From positions 28,400 to 92,399 of the forward strand of contig CAVOWK010000045.1 in assembly GCA_963700045.1 (NCBI GenBank): DNA of 64,000 nucleotides. Direction: 5' to 3'. The stretch is from RPQJ01 sp963700045 (lineage in GTDB: Bacteria; Pseudomonadota; Gammaproteobacteria; Steroidobacterales; Steroidobacteraceae). The notes below the pieces were generated by a model. The model did no database searches. It was not told where the DNA came from and saw nothing but the letters and a program-made list of their open reading frames with translations. Numbering within the stretch: the first letter of the stretch is position 1; every line of letters starts with the position of its first letter. Both the position numbers and the translations under genes were made by a program. Positions 38,414 to 46,615 of this stretch are shown here, piece after piece.

Positions 38414-39103
38414 TCAAGCCGCCACCCCGAACAGCGCCCCCACTCCAGCGGTCAAAGCCATGGCCATGGCACCCCAGAATGTGACGCGTGTGACGGACGC
38501 AACCATGGGCGCACCCCCTGCTTGAGCCGCCAGGGAACCCAGCAGCGCGAGAAACAGCAGCGAGCTGCCTGCCACACCCCACATGAGTGCAGTCACCGGG
38601 ATCACCAGAACCATCAGCAGAGGTAGCGCAGCACCGACGGCAAATGTACCGGCCGATGCCAGTGCGGCTTGCACTGGTCGTGCGGCCAATGTAGCGGAGA
38701 TGCCGAGCTCGTCACGACCATGCGCGCCAAGTGCATCATGCTGCGTCAATTGCGCAGCAACGCTCGCTGCGAGCGTCGCATCCAGACCACGCTTGACGTA
38801 AATCCCCGCCAGTTCCGCGAGTTCCTGCTCGGGACTCGCAGCCAACTCCTTGCTTTCCCTGGCCAGGTCCGCGCGCTCGGTGTCGGCTTGCGAACTGACC
38901 GACACATACTCGCCCGCGGCCATCGACATGGCACCTGCGACAAGGCCGGCCACGCCCGCAACCAGTATGCTCTGCGGACTTGCGCCTGCGGCCGCGACCC
39001 CGAGGACCAGGCTGGCGGTGGAAACGATACCGTCGTTCGCGCCAAGGACGGCGGCACGGAGCCAGCCAGTACGATGGGTTCTGTGTCTTTCCAGGTGCCT
39101 CAT
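38414..39103 (-). CDS. VIT1/CCC1 family transporter
   Basis: 229 residues with five helices. Opens HLERHRTHRTGWLRAAVLGANDGIVSTASLVLGV, whose RAAVLGANDGIVS is the family's signature, and has AGAMSMAAGEYVSVSSQADTE. VIT/CCC1 proteins move Fe2+ or Mn2+ out of the cytoplasm. Last gene of a minus-strand run with two CsbD genes; 21 bases after the nearer one. Confidence 0.9.
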   Translation of the reverse strand: MRHLERHRTHRTGWLRAAVLGANDGIVSTASLVLGVAAAGASPQSILVAGVAGLVAGAMSMAAGEYVSVSSQADTERADLARESKELAASPEQELAELAGIYVKRGLDATLAASVAAQLTQHDALGAHGRDELGISATLAARPVQAALASAGTFAVGAALPLLMVLVIPVTALMWGVAGSSLLFLALLGSLAAQAGGAPMVASVTRVTFWGAMAMALTAGVGALFGVAA

Positions 39104-39124
39104 GGATCCGAGCGTCTGCAGGCG

Positions 39125-39301
39125 TCAGGCCAACTTCCTGAAGTCTGCCTTCAAGTCCTCGTAGAGGACCTTCTTCTCGGCGACGCTCTTCTCAACCAGG
39201 CCCTTGCGTTGCATGGCCTTGTTGCCGATCAGTTTGCCGGTCGCTTCCCTGATCCGCCCCTTCACGGCTTTCACTCGGCCTTTGATCTGCTTCTTGTTCA
39301 T
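39125..39301 (-). CDS. CsbD family stress protein (first copy)
   Basis: 58 residues, MNKKQIKGRVKAVKGRIREA..., with the CsbD pattern of KG.VKE..GK..GN....KG...K. Abundant small charged proteins induced by general stress. ATG at 39301, GAGG-containing ribosome site upstream. A second CsbD gene lies 92 bases upstream on the same strand. Confidence 0.85.
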   Translation of the reverse strand: MNKKQIKGRVKAVKGRIREATGKLIGNKAMQRKGLVEKSVAEKKVLYEDLKADFRKLA

Positions 39302-39393
39302 GACATTCCCTCCACTGCAGGCGCCGCCCGATGTCGGTGCGGCGCCACGACAGGCTGCAGCCGCAGCTACTGCGACGTTGAATCACGCATCGT

Positions 39394-39576
39394 TCATGCG
39401 TCAGCAAGCTTCTTGATGTCGTCCTTCAAGTCGGCACGGGCCGCCTCGTGTTTGCCGGCCAGCTTTTCGGCCTTGCCCTTCTCTTCCAGGCGTTCGTTGC
39501 CGACGAGTTTACCGGCGACTTCCTTGATCTTGCCTTCCGCTTCTTTCACGTGGCCTTTGACATGTGTGGTGCTCAT
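39394..39576 (-). CDS. CsbD family stress protein (second copy)
   Basis: 60 residues, MSTTHVKGHVKEAEGKIKEV..., with KLVGNERLEEKGKAEKLAGK typical of CsbD. ATG at 39576 has GAGGGATC upstream; an earlier in-frame start at 39606 is weaker. With the neighbouring copy it makes a tandem pair that differs in most positions, so an old duplication. Confidence 0.85.
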   Translation of the reverse strand: MSTTHVKGHVKEAEGKIKEVAGKLVGNERLEEKGKAEKLAGKHEAARADLKDDIKKLADA

Positions 39577-39752
39577 GATGATCCCTCGATGGTGTCTTGA
39601 AAGCATTCCGTGACCGGTCGAACTGTGTGTCTGACCGTCATCTACAGGCTAGGCGCATGAACACAGGGAATCTGTCCGGTAGCGCACGGACATGATTCCA
39701 AGTGCTTGATTCCTGCAGATGGCGTGCGCACGAAAGCGCCGCGGGGTGCGAT

Positions 39753-40406
39753 CTAGACGCGTTCTCGTGCCAGCTTGTAGAAGAGAGTGCCGTCGTAGAA
39801 CGACTTGATGCGGGCGACGCTCAAAGCGGGCACCGTACGGTCACCCTCGACGGCGTGTGTGTCGGCCGCGATCATCAGCAACAGCTGCCACTCCGCAATC
39901 GCCGCCACATAGCCCGCGAGCGTCTCACGGTTCGCCTTGATCATCTTCGTGAGCTCGGTCGCGGTGAATGCCTTGTCGCCATTGCGATCCACGGTCGAAT
40001 GCGCGCCGAAGACCTTGTCGAATCGCCTGGCGTTGAACCGCCCCCGCTTGTCCAGGATTCCGGTGTCGCCATCGTGCACGCCCTTCTGGATCTTATCGAT
40101 ATCGACGTTCATCGCCAGCAGCGAGCCGCGCGTCTGCAGGCTCAAGGGCACGACGATGGCGAGCGCGGCCGCCTCTGCCACGCCTACGGGCAAGCCGAGG
40201 GCCCTGAGTCCGCGTGCGCACTCCGCGACGTCGACGCCACGATCGCCATTGTCATCGAAAAAAGACACGTGTCGCTGCAGCGTGGTGTCGTTCGGACGGC
40301 TGCGCGCCTTCAGCGTGCGAGGCAACACGTCGCCACCACCATCTCCCGTCCTGCGACGGGAGGTCGAGGGTTTCGCGCGCCGCGCGGCCGCTGCCGAAAT
40401 CGTCAA
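39753..40406 (-). CDS. Caleosin-like protein (EF-hand, putative heme peroxygenase family)
   Basis: 217 residues from a TTG at 40406 that overlaps the CBS gene stop as TTGA, or 191 from a GTG at 40328. Landmarks of caleosins appear in order: LQRHVSFFDDNGDRGVDVAE (histidine plus EF-hand loop with D1, N3, D5, E12), a hydrophobic central stretch, IQKGVHDGDTGILDKRGRF (the caleosin H..SDSG..D..GRF segment), and YDGTLFYKLARE at the end. Both histidines proposed as heme ligands in plant caleosins have counterparts. A second EF-hand-like loop (DRNGDKAFTATE) is present. The proline knot that targets plant members to oil bodies is not obvious. Caleosins oxidise unsaturated fatty acids with hydroperoxides and sit on lipid droplets in plants and fungi; that function here is inference. 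Confidence 0.75.
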   Translation of the reverse strand: MTISAAAARRAKPSTSRRRTGDGGGDVLPRTLKARSRPNDTTLQRHVSFFDDNGDRGVDVAECARGLRALGLPVGVAEAAALAIVVPLSLQTRGSLLAMNVDIDKIQKGVHDGDTGILDKRGRFNARRFDKVFGAHSTVDRNGDKAFTATELTKMIKANRETLAGYVAAIAEWQLLLMIAADTHAVEGDRTVPALSVARIKSFYDGTLFYKLARERV

Positions 40407-40822
40407 GACGGCTCCGAAATCTTCGCCAGCGCTGCGGCGGCCGGCTGGATCTCAGAACTGTCGACCGCGAAATCGCCGAGCGCAACGATGCCCACCAATC
40501 GCTTGTCGTGATTCACGACAGGCAAACGCCGGATCTGTTTCTCGCTCATGAGCTTTGCCGCATGGTCCACGGTGTCGTCGTCGTAGGCCCAGCAAATGCC
40601 CTCGGACATGATCTCGCGCACTTTCGTGCCTGGCCCCTTGCCTTCGGCCACGGCTCGAATCGCAATGTCACGATCCGAGATCGCGCCGATCATGCGGTCG
40701 TGTTCGCCGACGGGCAGCATCCCGAAGTCGCCGTCGCGCATGGTCTGTGCCGCGTCGCCGATGGTCATGTCCGGGCTGATGACCTTGACGTCCCGACTCA
40801 TCAGGTCCTTGAGTTGATGCAT
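40403..40822 (-). CDS. Two-CBS-domain protein
   Basis: 139 residues, two CBS domains (MSRDVKVISPDMTIGDAAQTM..., IMSEGICWAYDDDTVDHAAKL...). CBS pairs bind adenosine nucleotides. AAAGGAGT precedes the ATG at 40822. The end overlaps the TTG of the caleosin-like gene, so the two are probably translated together. Stand-alone CBS proteins of this type are common stress proteins. Confidence 0.9.
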   Translation of the reverse strand: MHQLKDLMSRDVKVISPDMTIGDAAQTMRDGDFGMLPVGEHDRMIGAISDRDIAIRAVAEGKGPGTKVREIMSEGICWAYDDDTVDHAAKLMSEKQIRRLPVVNHDKRLVGIVALGDFAVDSSEIQPAAAALAKISEPS

Positions 40823-40879
40823 GTTCGAACTCCTTTGATCACAAGTCGTGCGCGAGACGTTTGGACGCCCGCGGCATGC

Positions 40880-41174
40880 TCAGTTCGTCTTCGGCGCAGG
40901 CGGCGGCTCGACGATCACCGTGGTTCCGGTGCCGGTCTTGCCGGTTTCGCCCGTCTGGCCGGCCGGTCTCGCCGGTCTCGCCGGTCCCGGTGTCGCCCTG
41001 CGCACCGGATTGTCCGGTATAGCCGGTATTGCCCTGAACACCGGGTTCGCCCTGCGGACCGGCGGGACCCGGCTCGGCGACCGGGGCGGGAACGGTGACG
41101 ACGGTGGGCTGTCGCTCACAAGCACTCAGGCCCAGCGCTGCGACCAGCGCAAGCATCAATATTGAACGGTTCAT
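40880..41174 (-). CDS. Small lipoprotein with collagen-like repeats (one frame change)
   Basis: About 97 residues. Lipobox LGLSAC after MNRSILMLALVAA; then a collagen-like GxY tract (AEPGPAGPQGEPGVQGNTG...) and, after a frame change within the repeat near 40970, GQTGETGKTGTGTTVIVEPP and the end PPAPKTN. The frame change sits in near-identical 9-base units, where slippage or read error is likely. Bacterial collagen-like lipoproteins can form surface fibres. ATG at 41174. Confidence 0.6.
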
Positions 41175-41420
41175 GGGTAATCCTCTGGAAGGGGGAAACT
41201 GCCGCGCGGAAGGCTCTAACCGTCCGCGCACTTGGCGCGACCCGACTGGGCGCACTCTGCACCTGAACAGCGTAGACAGAAGTGATGCCACGATCGGTGC
41301 GCCAACGTACATTTGACGATCTGAATCCACCGCCCTGTGCGCCACCGTACCGACTGGCGGCGCGGTGTAGGGGAACCTTTGGTCGCTGCGCTTTGTCAGC
41401 TCTGTCAGAGGTTCCGCTTC

Positions 41421-42968
41421 ATGAGTCGAGTCCATATCAAAGCGCTCCCCCTTTTCACGGTAGTTCTGCTGGCCGCGTGTGGTGGGAGCAATTCGGGCTC
41501 TGATCCCGTTGTTGCGAATCCGGTGCGCGGTCAGTTGCTGCAGACACCGCCCGAGCTCGTCACCACTGTCACCGCTCCAGCCTTGCTGCTCGCGCTGAAT
41601 GCATTGGCCAACCAGCAGCTGCTCGCGATCAGCGGAACGCCCCTCTGCGACATCGCCGTGCATCGCATTCGATACGCGACGGTCGGCGGCGCAAACGAGG
41701 CCACCACAGCATCCGGAGCACTGATGGTGCCGCTCGGCAGCGATGCAATTTGCCGCGGCGCTCGTCCCATCCTCTTGTACGCGCATGGCACCACGACCGA
41801 CCGCGCGTTCAACATGACGAATCTGCAGGGTGATCCCAATGGCGAGGCGCTCATCATGGCAGCGCTCTTCGCATCGCAGGGCTACATCGTGGTCGCCCCG
41901 GACTACGCGGGCTACGACAGTTCGACGCTGCCTTACCACCCCTACCTGATCGCCGACCAGCAGTCGAAGGACATGATCGACGCGTTGGCCGCCGCACGCA
42001 GCGCGCTGCCGGCAGCTGCCGCGCCGGCGACCACGGACGGCGGCCGGCTGTTCATTACCGGATACTCGCAGGGTGGTTACGTGGCGATGGCGACGCATCG
42101 CGCCATGCAGGCCGCCGGGATGACCGTGACGGCATCGGCTCCGATGTCCGGGCCGTATGCCATGGCAGCCTTCGTCGACGCGGCTTTCTCCGGTCGAGTC
42201 AGTTCGGGCGCGACCGTGTCGTTCACGTTGCTGATGACCGCGTACCAGAAAGCCTACGGCAACGTGTACTCCGGCACGGCCGAGGTCTTCGAGGCGCAAT
42301 ATGCAAGCGGCATCGAGTCCTTGCTGCCGAGCACGACGCCGAGAAGCGTGCTGTATGCACAGGGCAAGCTGCCCAAAGATGCGTTGTTCAGCGCGACGCC
42401 TCCGGACCCCGCGTTTGCCGACATCACGCCCGCGACCACGCCGGCCAATCTGGCGCCGATCTTCGCGGCCGGCTTTGGCGCGGACCACCTGGTCACGAAC
42501 ACGTTCCGCCTGAGCTATCTGCTGGACGCGCAGGCCAATCCGGACGGCGGCTGGCCAACGACGACGACCGGAGTTGCGGCTGCGACGCCCGGAGTTCGCC
42601 TGCGGCAGGCACTGAAACAGAATGACCTGCGCAACTGGATTCCCACGGCCCCGACGTTACTTTGCGGAGGCAATGCAGACCCGACCGTCTTCTGGTTCAA
42701 CACGCAGTTGATGCAGGGCTACTGGGCGGCGCGCGCGCCGTCACCTGATCCAGTGATCGTGCTGGATCTCGATTCCACTGCGTCGGGTGGTGACCCGTAC
42801 GCCGATCTGAAAAATCAGTTTGCGCTGGCGAAGCAGGTCGCGGCCGCTGCGGCCGTGGCACAAGGCGCCACCGATGGCGGGGCGAGCGCGGTCGCCGATG
42901 CCTATCACGCCGGGCTGGTACCTCCATTTTGCCTGGCAGCCGTCAAGGATTTCTTCGCGTCCCGCTAG
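41421..42968 (+). CDS. Lipase-like alpha/beta-hydrolase lipoprotein
   Basis: 515 residues. Lipobox VVLLAAC after MSRVHIKALPLF. Contains ARPILLYAHGTTT (oxyanion-hole region), GYIVVAPDYAGYD and the nucleophile elbow GYSQGG. This is the secreted lipase/tributyrin esterase type family. ATG at 41421 (MSRV) is preferred over upstream frames because it gives a clean lipoprotein signal. Likely hydrolyses esters or lipids at the cell surface. Confidence 0.8.
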   Translation: MSRVHIKALPLFTVVLLAACGGSNSGSDPVVANPVRGQLLQTPPELVTTVTAPALLLALNALANQQLLAISGTPLCDIAVHRIRYATVGGANEATTASGALMVPLGSDAICRGARPILLYAHGTTTDRAFNMTNLQGDPNGEALIMAALFASQGYIVVAPDYAGYDSSTLPYHPYLIADQQSKDMIDALAAARSALPAAAAPATTDGGRLFITGYSQGGYVAMATHRAMQAAGMTVTASAPMSGPYAMAAFVDAAFSGRVSSGATVSFTLLMTAYQKAYGNVYSGTAEVFEAQYASGIESLLPSTTPRSVLYAQGKLPKDALFSATPPDPAFADITPATTPANLAPIFAAGFGADHLVTNTFRLSYLLDAQANPDGGWPTTTTGVAAATPGVRLRQALKQNDLRNWIPTAPTLLCGGNADPTVFWFNTQLMQGYWAARAPSPDPVIVLDLDSTASGGDPYADLKNQFALAKQVAAAAAVAQGATDGGASAVADAYHAGLVPPFCLAAVKDFFASR

Positions 42969-43024
42969 CTCGAGGGCAATGCTTGATCCGAACGCCGGTG
43001 GCGTCTCACCAGTGCCGGCCGGTG

Positions 43025-43113
43025 AAATGAAAAAGGGGTCTCCATGCGAGGGACCCCTTTCATTTCACTGGCGCGCCCGGAGAGATTCGAACTCCCGACC
43101 TTCTGGCTCGTAG
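43025..43113. repeat. tRNA-Arg 3' half plus terminator, displaced copy (att-like scar 1)
   Basis: Bases 43069-43113 match the 3' 45 bases of the intact tRNA-Arg at 58698-58742 with two differences, stopping at the anticodon loop (CTCGTAG vs TTCGTAG). Bases 43025-43066 match that tRNA's terminator, with AAAAGGGGTCTCC and GGACCCCTTT. After the break at 43114 the sequence is unrelated to the tRNA. Same orientation as the real gene, so this is a direct repeat about 15.6 kb apart. Confidence 0.85.
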
Positions 43114-43236
43114 GGCGCCTTTGATCTTGCAGATTCTTTCAAATCAACAAGTTGGATGGCCCGCCCTCCGCCAACTTCCCGCCGAGACTCGCCAAGGCTC
43201 GCGAAGCAAATTTTCGGTCCTAAGACGTCGCATCCG

Positions 43237-43527
43237 CTATGCAGCGAGCTTTGTCCGCGGGAGCCGCCGGACTTTAGGGGGACGCTTACGGGCCACCCAG
43301 AGATCGTGACTGGCCTGCATTCCGAGCCACATCTCCGCGCTGGTGCCAAGCGCCCCCTCGAGGCGCAGCGCCATCGCGGCGCTGACGCCGGCTCGACCGT
43401 TCAGGACTGCGGAAAGGGCCTGGCGCGTAATGCCCAGGCGCTTCGCGACTTCGCCGATGGACAGCCCCTCCGGCAGGTACTCGCGGAGGACTTCGCCAGG
43501 GTGTGCAGGGTTATGCATCGCGCTCAT
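43237..43527 (-). CDS. higA: HigA-type antitoxin (XRE family)
   Basis: 96 residues, helix-turn-helix SIGEVAKRLGITRQALSAVL and the family start NPAHPGEVLREYL. It should bind and neutralise the HigB toxin encoded 12 bases upstream, and repress their shared promoter. ATG at 43527. Confidence 0.9.
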   Translation of the reverse strand: MSAMHNPAHPGEVLREYLPEGLSIGEVAKRLGITRQALSAVLNGRAGVSAAMALRLEGALGTSAEMWLGMQASHDLWVARKRPPKVRRLPRTKLAA

Positions 43528-43539
43528 CGTTGTCTGGTC

Positions 43540-43819
43540 CTAGTGGTAGTCAAGGTAGTCGACGAGTTCCACGTCGTCCTCGACAAACCGGAAAATGACC
43601 CGCCAGTTACCGTTGACAGTGATCGAGAAGAAGCCCTTGGAGTCGCCAGCCAATGGGTGCAACCGCCATCCCGGGGCTGCGAGATCTTCAGGCTTCACTG
43701 CAGCATCCAGTGCGGTGAGCTGCAGCCTGAAGCTTCGCCGCATGATGCGGCTGAATACCGGCCTTGGTACCCCGCTTGAAGAACGCTTCGAGGCCCTTGT
43801 GCCGGAAGCTCCTGATCAT
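43540..43819 (-). CDS. higB: HigB-type toxin (one extra base breaks the frame)
   Basis: From ATG at 43819 (MIRSFRHKGLEAFFKRGT) the frame is lost near 43729; the second part reads RLQLTALDAAVKPEDLAAP and GNWRVIFRFVEDDVELVDYLDYH in outline. Joined, about 92 residues, the full RelE/HigB size. HigB toxins cleave mRNA on the ribosome. The one-base excess could be a sequence error or a real inactivation; the antitoxin is intact. Confidence 0.75.
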
Positions 43820-44102
43820 GCGTCTATCGTAATGCGACAAGCGACGCTTTACAAGCGGGACAGACTGCCCGATAGTCTCACCGGGTGGTCCATGAATTGA
43901 GAAGGGCGGAGCGAGTCAGCGCAGATGCGTGCCCGCACGCTCCATCTCGTACAATCCGGTAGTCACAAACGGTCGCGATCCCTTTCCGCTGCCGCGTGCC
44001 TACCGGCTACTGCTGCTATTGCGGTTGATCTATGCGCCTGCCAGGCAGGAACCCTGGTTGCGCCCCCGGTGTCCCGCCGATCTTGAACAACGGAAACCGC
44101 CG

Positions 44103-45920
44103 ATGCCTGCCGAAAATCAGCCCGATTCGCGCTCTCACCACAACCGTAGCATCGGTACGTGGTCGGTCCTGGCCGCTGCACTGCTTTGCGTCGGTCCGAC
44201 CGGATGCCATTCATACCGTGCGCTGCCGGACGCTGCGCTTGCGGAGACGAATGGCGCCAAGCTCGCGCAGCGCGACGTCGAGGCGATCGCCGACGAGTAC
44301 CTGTCGGCTCTGCTGCAGTACCAGCCCGAGCTGGGCACACGGTATTCCCTGCCCGACGCCCGTCACGACCGGCTTGCCGACAATTCGCCGGAAGCCCGGG
44401 TTGCCTGGCAGGCACGGGAAGACGCCTGGCTCGCAGAGCTCAGCGCCAGTGGCATGCCCGCGGAGGTGGGAAGCCGCGACTGGGTGACCTACGGCATCCT
44501 GCACGAGACCCTGGCCAGCTCGGCCGCTATCCGCGTCTGCCGCAACGAATTGTGGGCGGCCAGCAGCATGACCGCCTGGCACACGTCGGTGCCGAGCCTG
44601 TTCGAGATACAGCCCGTCGATACGCCTGAACTGCAGCGACAGGCCTTGCAGCGATTGGCGGCGTTGCCAAAGTACATCGACACCGAGATCGCCAACTTGC
44701 GCCGCGGCCTGGACTCCGGCTACAGCGCCCCGCGCCTGACGGTGGCTCCTGCCGTCAGCGAAGTGCGGGCACTGGCAGGCGCCGACAGCCCGCTGCTGAG
44801 CCCGGGTATACGCGCGGGCAACCCGAAGTTCGCCGCCGAGGTACAGGCGCTGTTCAAATCCGACATCGCTCCGGCAGTGGAACGCTTCGCTCGCTTCCTG
44901 GAGGCTGAGTACCTGCCGCGCGCGCGGGAAGACATCGGGCTGGGCTTCAACCCTGACGGCGCTGCGTGCTACCCGGCCCTGGTGCGCTACTACGCCACCA
45001 TCCAACCCGCCGCCAGTGAGATTCACCGGCTTGGGCTGGAGCAAGTCGCCGGAATTCGCGCTGAGATGCAGGCCATCATCGATGAACACTTCGCCGGGGC
45101 GACCATCGAGGCATTCCTGCGGGGCCTCAACGACGACCCCAGGTACACCTTCAGGACCGAAGACGAAGTGCTGCAGTATTCGGTGGCCGCACTGGCCCGC
45201 GCCAAGGCGAGGATGCCGGATGCGTTCGGCCGGCTGCCCAAAGCCGACGTCGAGATCAAGGCGTATCCGGCCTATCGCGCAAGCGGCACCGGTGAATACC
45301 ATTCGTCCTCTGAGGACGGCACGCGCCCGGGCATCTATTACATTGCGGTCGTCAATCCGACCCGCCGCTCACGCGCGATCCAGGAGTCGGTACTGCACCA
45401 CGAAACCTACCCGGGCCACCATCTGCAGGGTGCGATCGCGCTGGAGTTGGGCGACCGCGTGCACCCCATCGCACGGTACCTTTGGAACTCCGGATTCGGC
45501 GAGGGTTGGGCGCTGTACTCGGAGCGCCTGGCAGACGAGCTCGGGCTGTACAGCGGTCCGCTGGACCACATGGGCCTGCTGTCGGACCAGGCGGCGCGTG
45601 CCGCGCGACTGGTCGTCGACAGCGGCATTCACACCCAGGGTTGGACGCGGCAACAGGCCGTGGACTACATGCTGAACAATACCGCCTGGCCGGCAGTGGA
45701 TATCGAGTCGGAAGTCAACCGCTACATCGCCTGGCCCGGGCAAGCCAACTCCTACATGCTGGGCATGCTGGAAATCCGCCGGCTGCGCAATCTCGCCGAG
45801 GCAGAACTCGGCACCGGCTTCGACCTGCGGGCCTTTCACGACCGGGTGCTTGGCTACGGCAGCGTGACGCTGCCAATGCTCGACGCCTCGGTGCGAGCGT
45901 GGATCGGTGAGCAGCGATAA
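44103..45920 (+). CDS. DUF885 family lipoprotein, putative zinc peptidase
   Basis: 605 residues. Membrane/lipoprotein signal WSVLAAALLCVGPTGC. The DUF885 metal motif is HHETYPGHHLQ, with GEGWALYSERLADEL and AMPAVDIES-like later motifs (WPAVDIESEVNRYIAWPGQA in part). The fold and HExxxGH motif resemble zinc metallopeptidases, though few members have assigned substrates. ATG at 44103. A second DUF885 gene lies at 52676-54412. Confidence 0.85.
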   Translation: MPAENQPDSRSHHNRSIGTWSVLAAALLCVGPTGCHSYRALPDAALAETNGAKLAQRDVEAIADEYLSALLQYQPELGTRYSLPDARHDRLADNSPEARVAWQAREDAWLAELSASGMPAEVGSRDWVTYGILHETLASSAAIRVCRNELWAASSMTAWHTSVPSLFEIQPVDTPELQRQALQRLAALPKYIDTEIANLRRGLDSGYSAPRLTVAPAVSEVRALAGADSPLLSPGIRAGNPKFAAEVQALFKSDIAPAVERFARFLEAEYLPRAREDIGLGFNPDGAACYPALVRYYATIQPAASEIHRLGLEQVAGIRAEMQAIIDEHFAGATIEAFLRGLNDDPRYTFRTEDEVLQYSVAALARAKARMPDAFGRLPKADVEIKAYPAYRASGTGEYHSSSEDGTRPGIYYIAVVNPTRRSRAIQESVLHHETYPGHHLQGAIALELGDRVHPIARYLWNSGFGEGWALYSERLADELGLYSGPLDHMGLLSDQAARAARLVVDSGIHTQGWTRQQAVDYMLNNTAWPAVDIESEVNRYIAWPGQANSYMLGMLEIRRLRNLAEAELGTGFDLRAFHDRVLGYGSVTLPMLDASVRAWIGEQR

Positions 45921-45941
45921 TTTTTGGCAATCCCTTAGCAA

Positions 45942-46127
45942 ATGAAAACGGGAGCCCCTTTGGGAACCCCCGTTCTCATATCACTGGTGCGCCCGGAGAG
46001 ATTGCGCCGCCGCTCCGCTACTGCGGCGCCCCGTTGGGGCCGTTGTCGATGCGCTCCGTTGCCGCGAACCGCCAACGTCCAACCACGCTGCGCGTGGTTG
46101 TCGAACTCCCGACCTTCTGGTTCGTAG
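45942..46127. repeat. tRNA-Arg 3' half plus terminator, copy 2, split by a 98-bp insert
   Basis: A hairpin (AACGGGAGCCCC...CCCGTT, 45946-45975) precedes tRNA-like 45985-46003 (ending GAGATT). An insert at 46004-46101 interrupts the T-loop, and the tRNA half resumes at 46102-46127 (CGAACTCCCG...TTCGTAG), again stopping in the anticodon loop. After it, AATCAACAAGTT and SCCTCGC-like bases to about 46220 match the flank of copy 1 (43143-43215). Confidence 0.8.
46004..46101. repeat. 98-bp structured repeat inside a tRNA-Arg T-loop (copy A)
   Basis: Identical, base for base by eye, to 58502-58599, although the flanking tRNA parts differ. Contains three hairpins: GCGCCGC/GCGGCGC, CCCC/GGGG around GTT, and AACCACG/CGTGGTT. 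No open frame of interest. See the second copy for the shared context. Confidence 0.85.
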
Positions 46128-46615
46128 GGCGAACCTGAATATTATTCACTCGTTTGAATCAACAAGTTAGTTGGCCAGCCCTCGCTCTCCGCTCCGCCAA
46201 GCCTCGCCAAGTCACGCCGAGTGCGGATTCAACCCTGCGTTACCGCGCTCGCCGCGTGTCTGCATTCGACCGAAGCTGGAGCCGCAAAGCAGCCGTTGGC
46301 TGCGCTGACGAGGAGCTTTCGCTGGCTGGTCGGCAACTCCGTTCCACCCGTGGTACGGACTTTGTCTTTCCGAATCACCTCGGATGGGTTTGGCATGACG
46401 GGCAAGCCGGAGTTTGTGGACGCTGCTGCGCAGCTCGCGCGATCAGTGATCGCGCCTGAGCGTGGGTTCTGCGGTGAGTGCGCAAGTGTCGCTTCGAGAT
46501 CGAGACTGACTGTCACCTGGTACCACGCGAATGCTCGCACACGTAGGTGCGGCGTAGACTGGGCGTAGTCAAGACAGGCGCAACCGCCCCTGCGGCCGCC
46601 CGGAGTCACTGCACC
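46128..46615. other. Intergenic stretch after scar 2, 488 bases
   Basis: First ~90 bases share similarity with the flank of scar 1. A 45-base element (46433-46477) recurs at 48856-48900 with four differences. No gene is supported. Confidence 0.6.
46433..46477. repeat. 45-bp hairpin repeat, copy A
   Basis: GCTCGCGCGATCAGTGATCG...; 41 of 45 bases match 48856-48900. The core GCGCGATC-x-GTGATCGCGC can fold into a hairpin. Lies upstream of the acyl-CoA dehydrogenase gene. Confidence 0.75.

Noticed and set aside
40839..42488. 549-codon minus-strand frame beginning inside the lipase gene
   Set aside because: Only its last part is the collagen-like lipoprotein; the rest is antisense.
43065..43349. 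Minus-strand ORF ending in YEPEGREFESLRARQ
   Set aside because: It is read through the tRNA-Arg 3' fragment; this ending is a well-known artefact of tRNA sequence.
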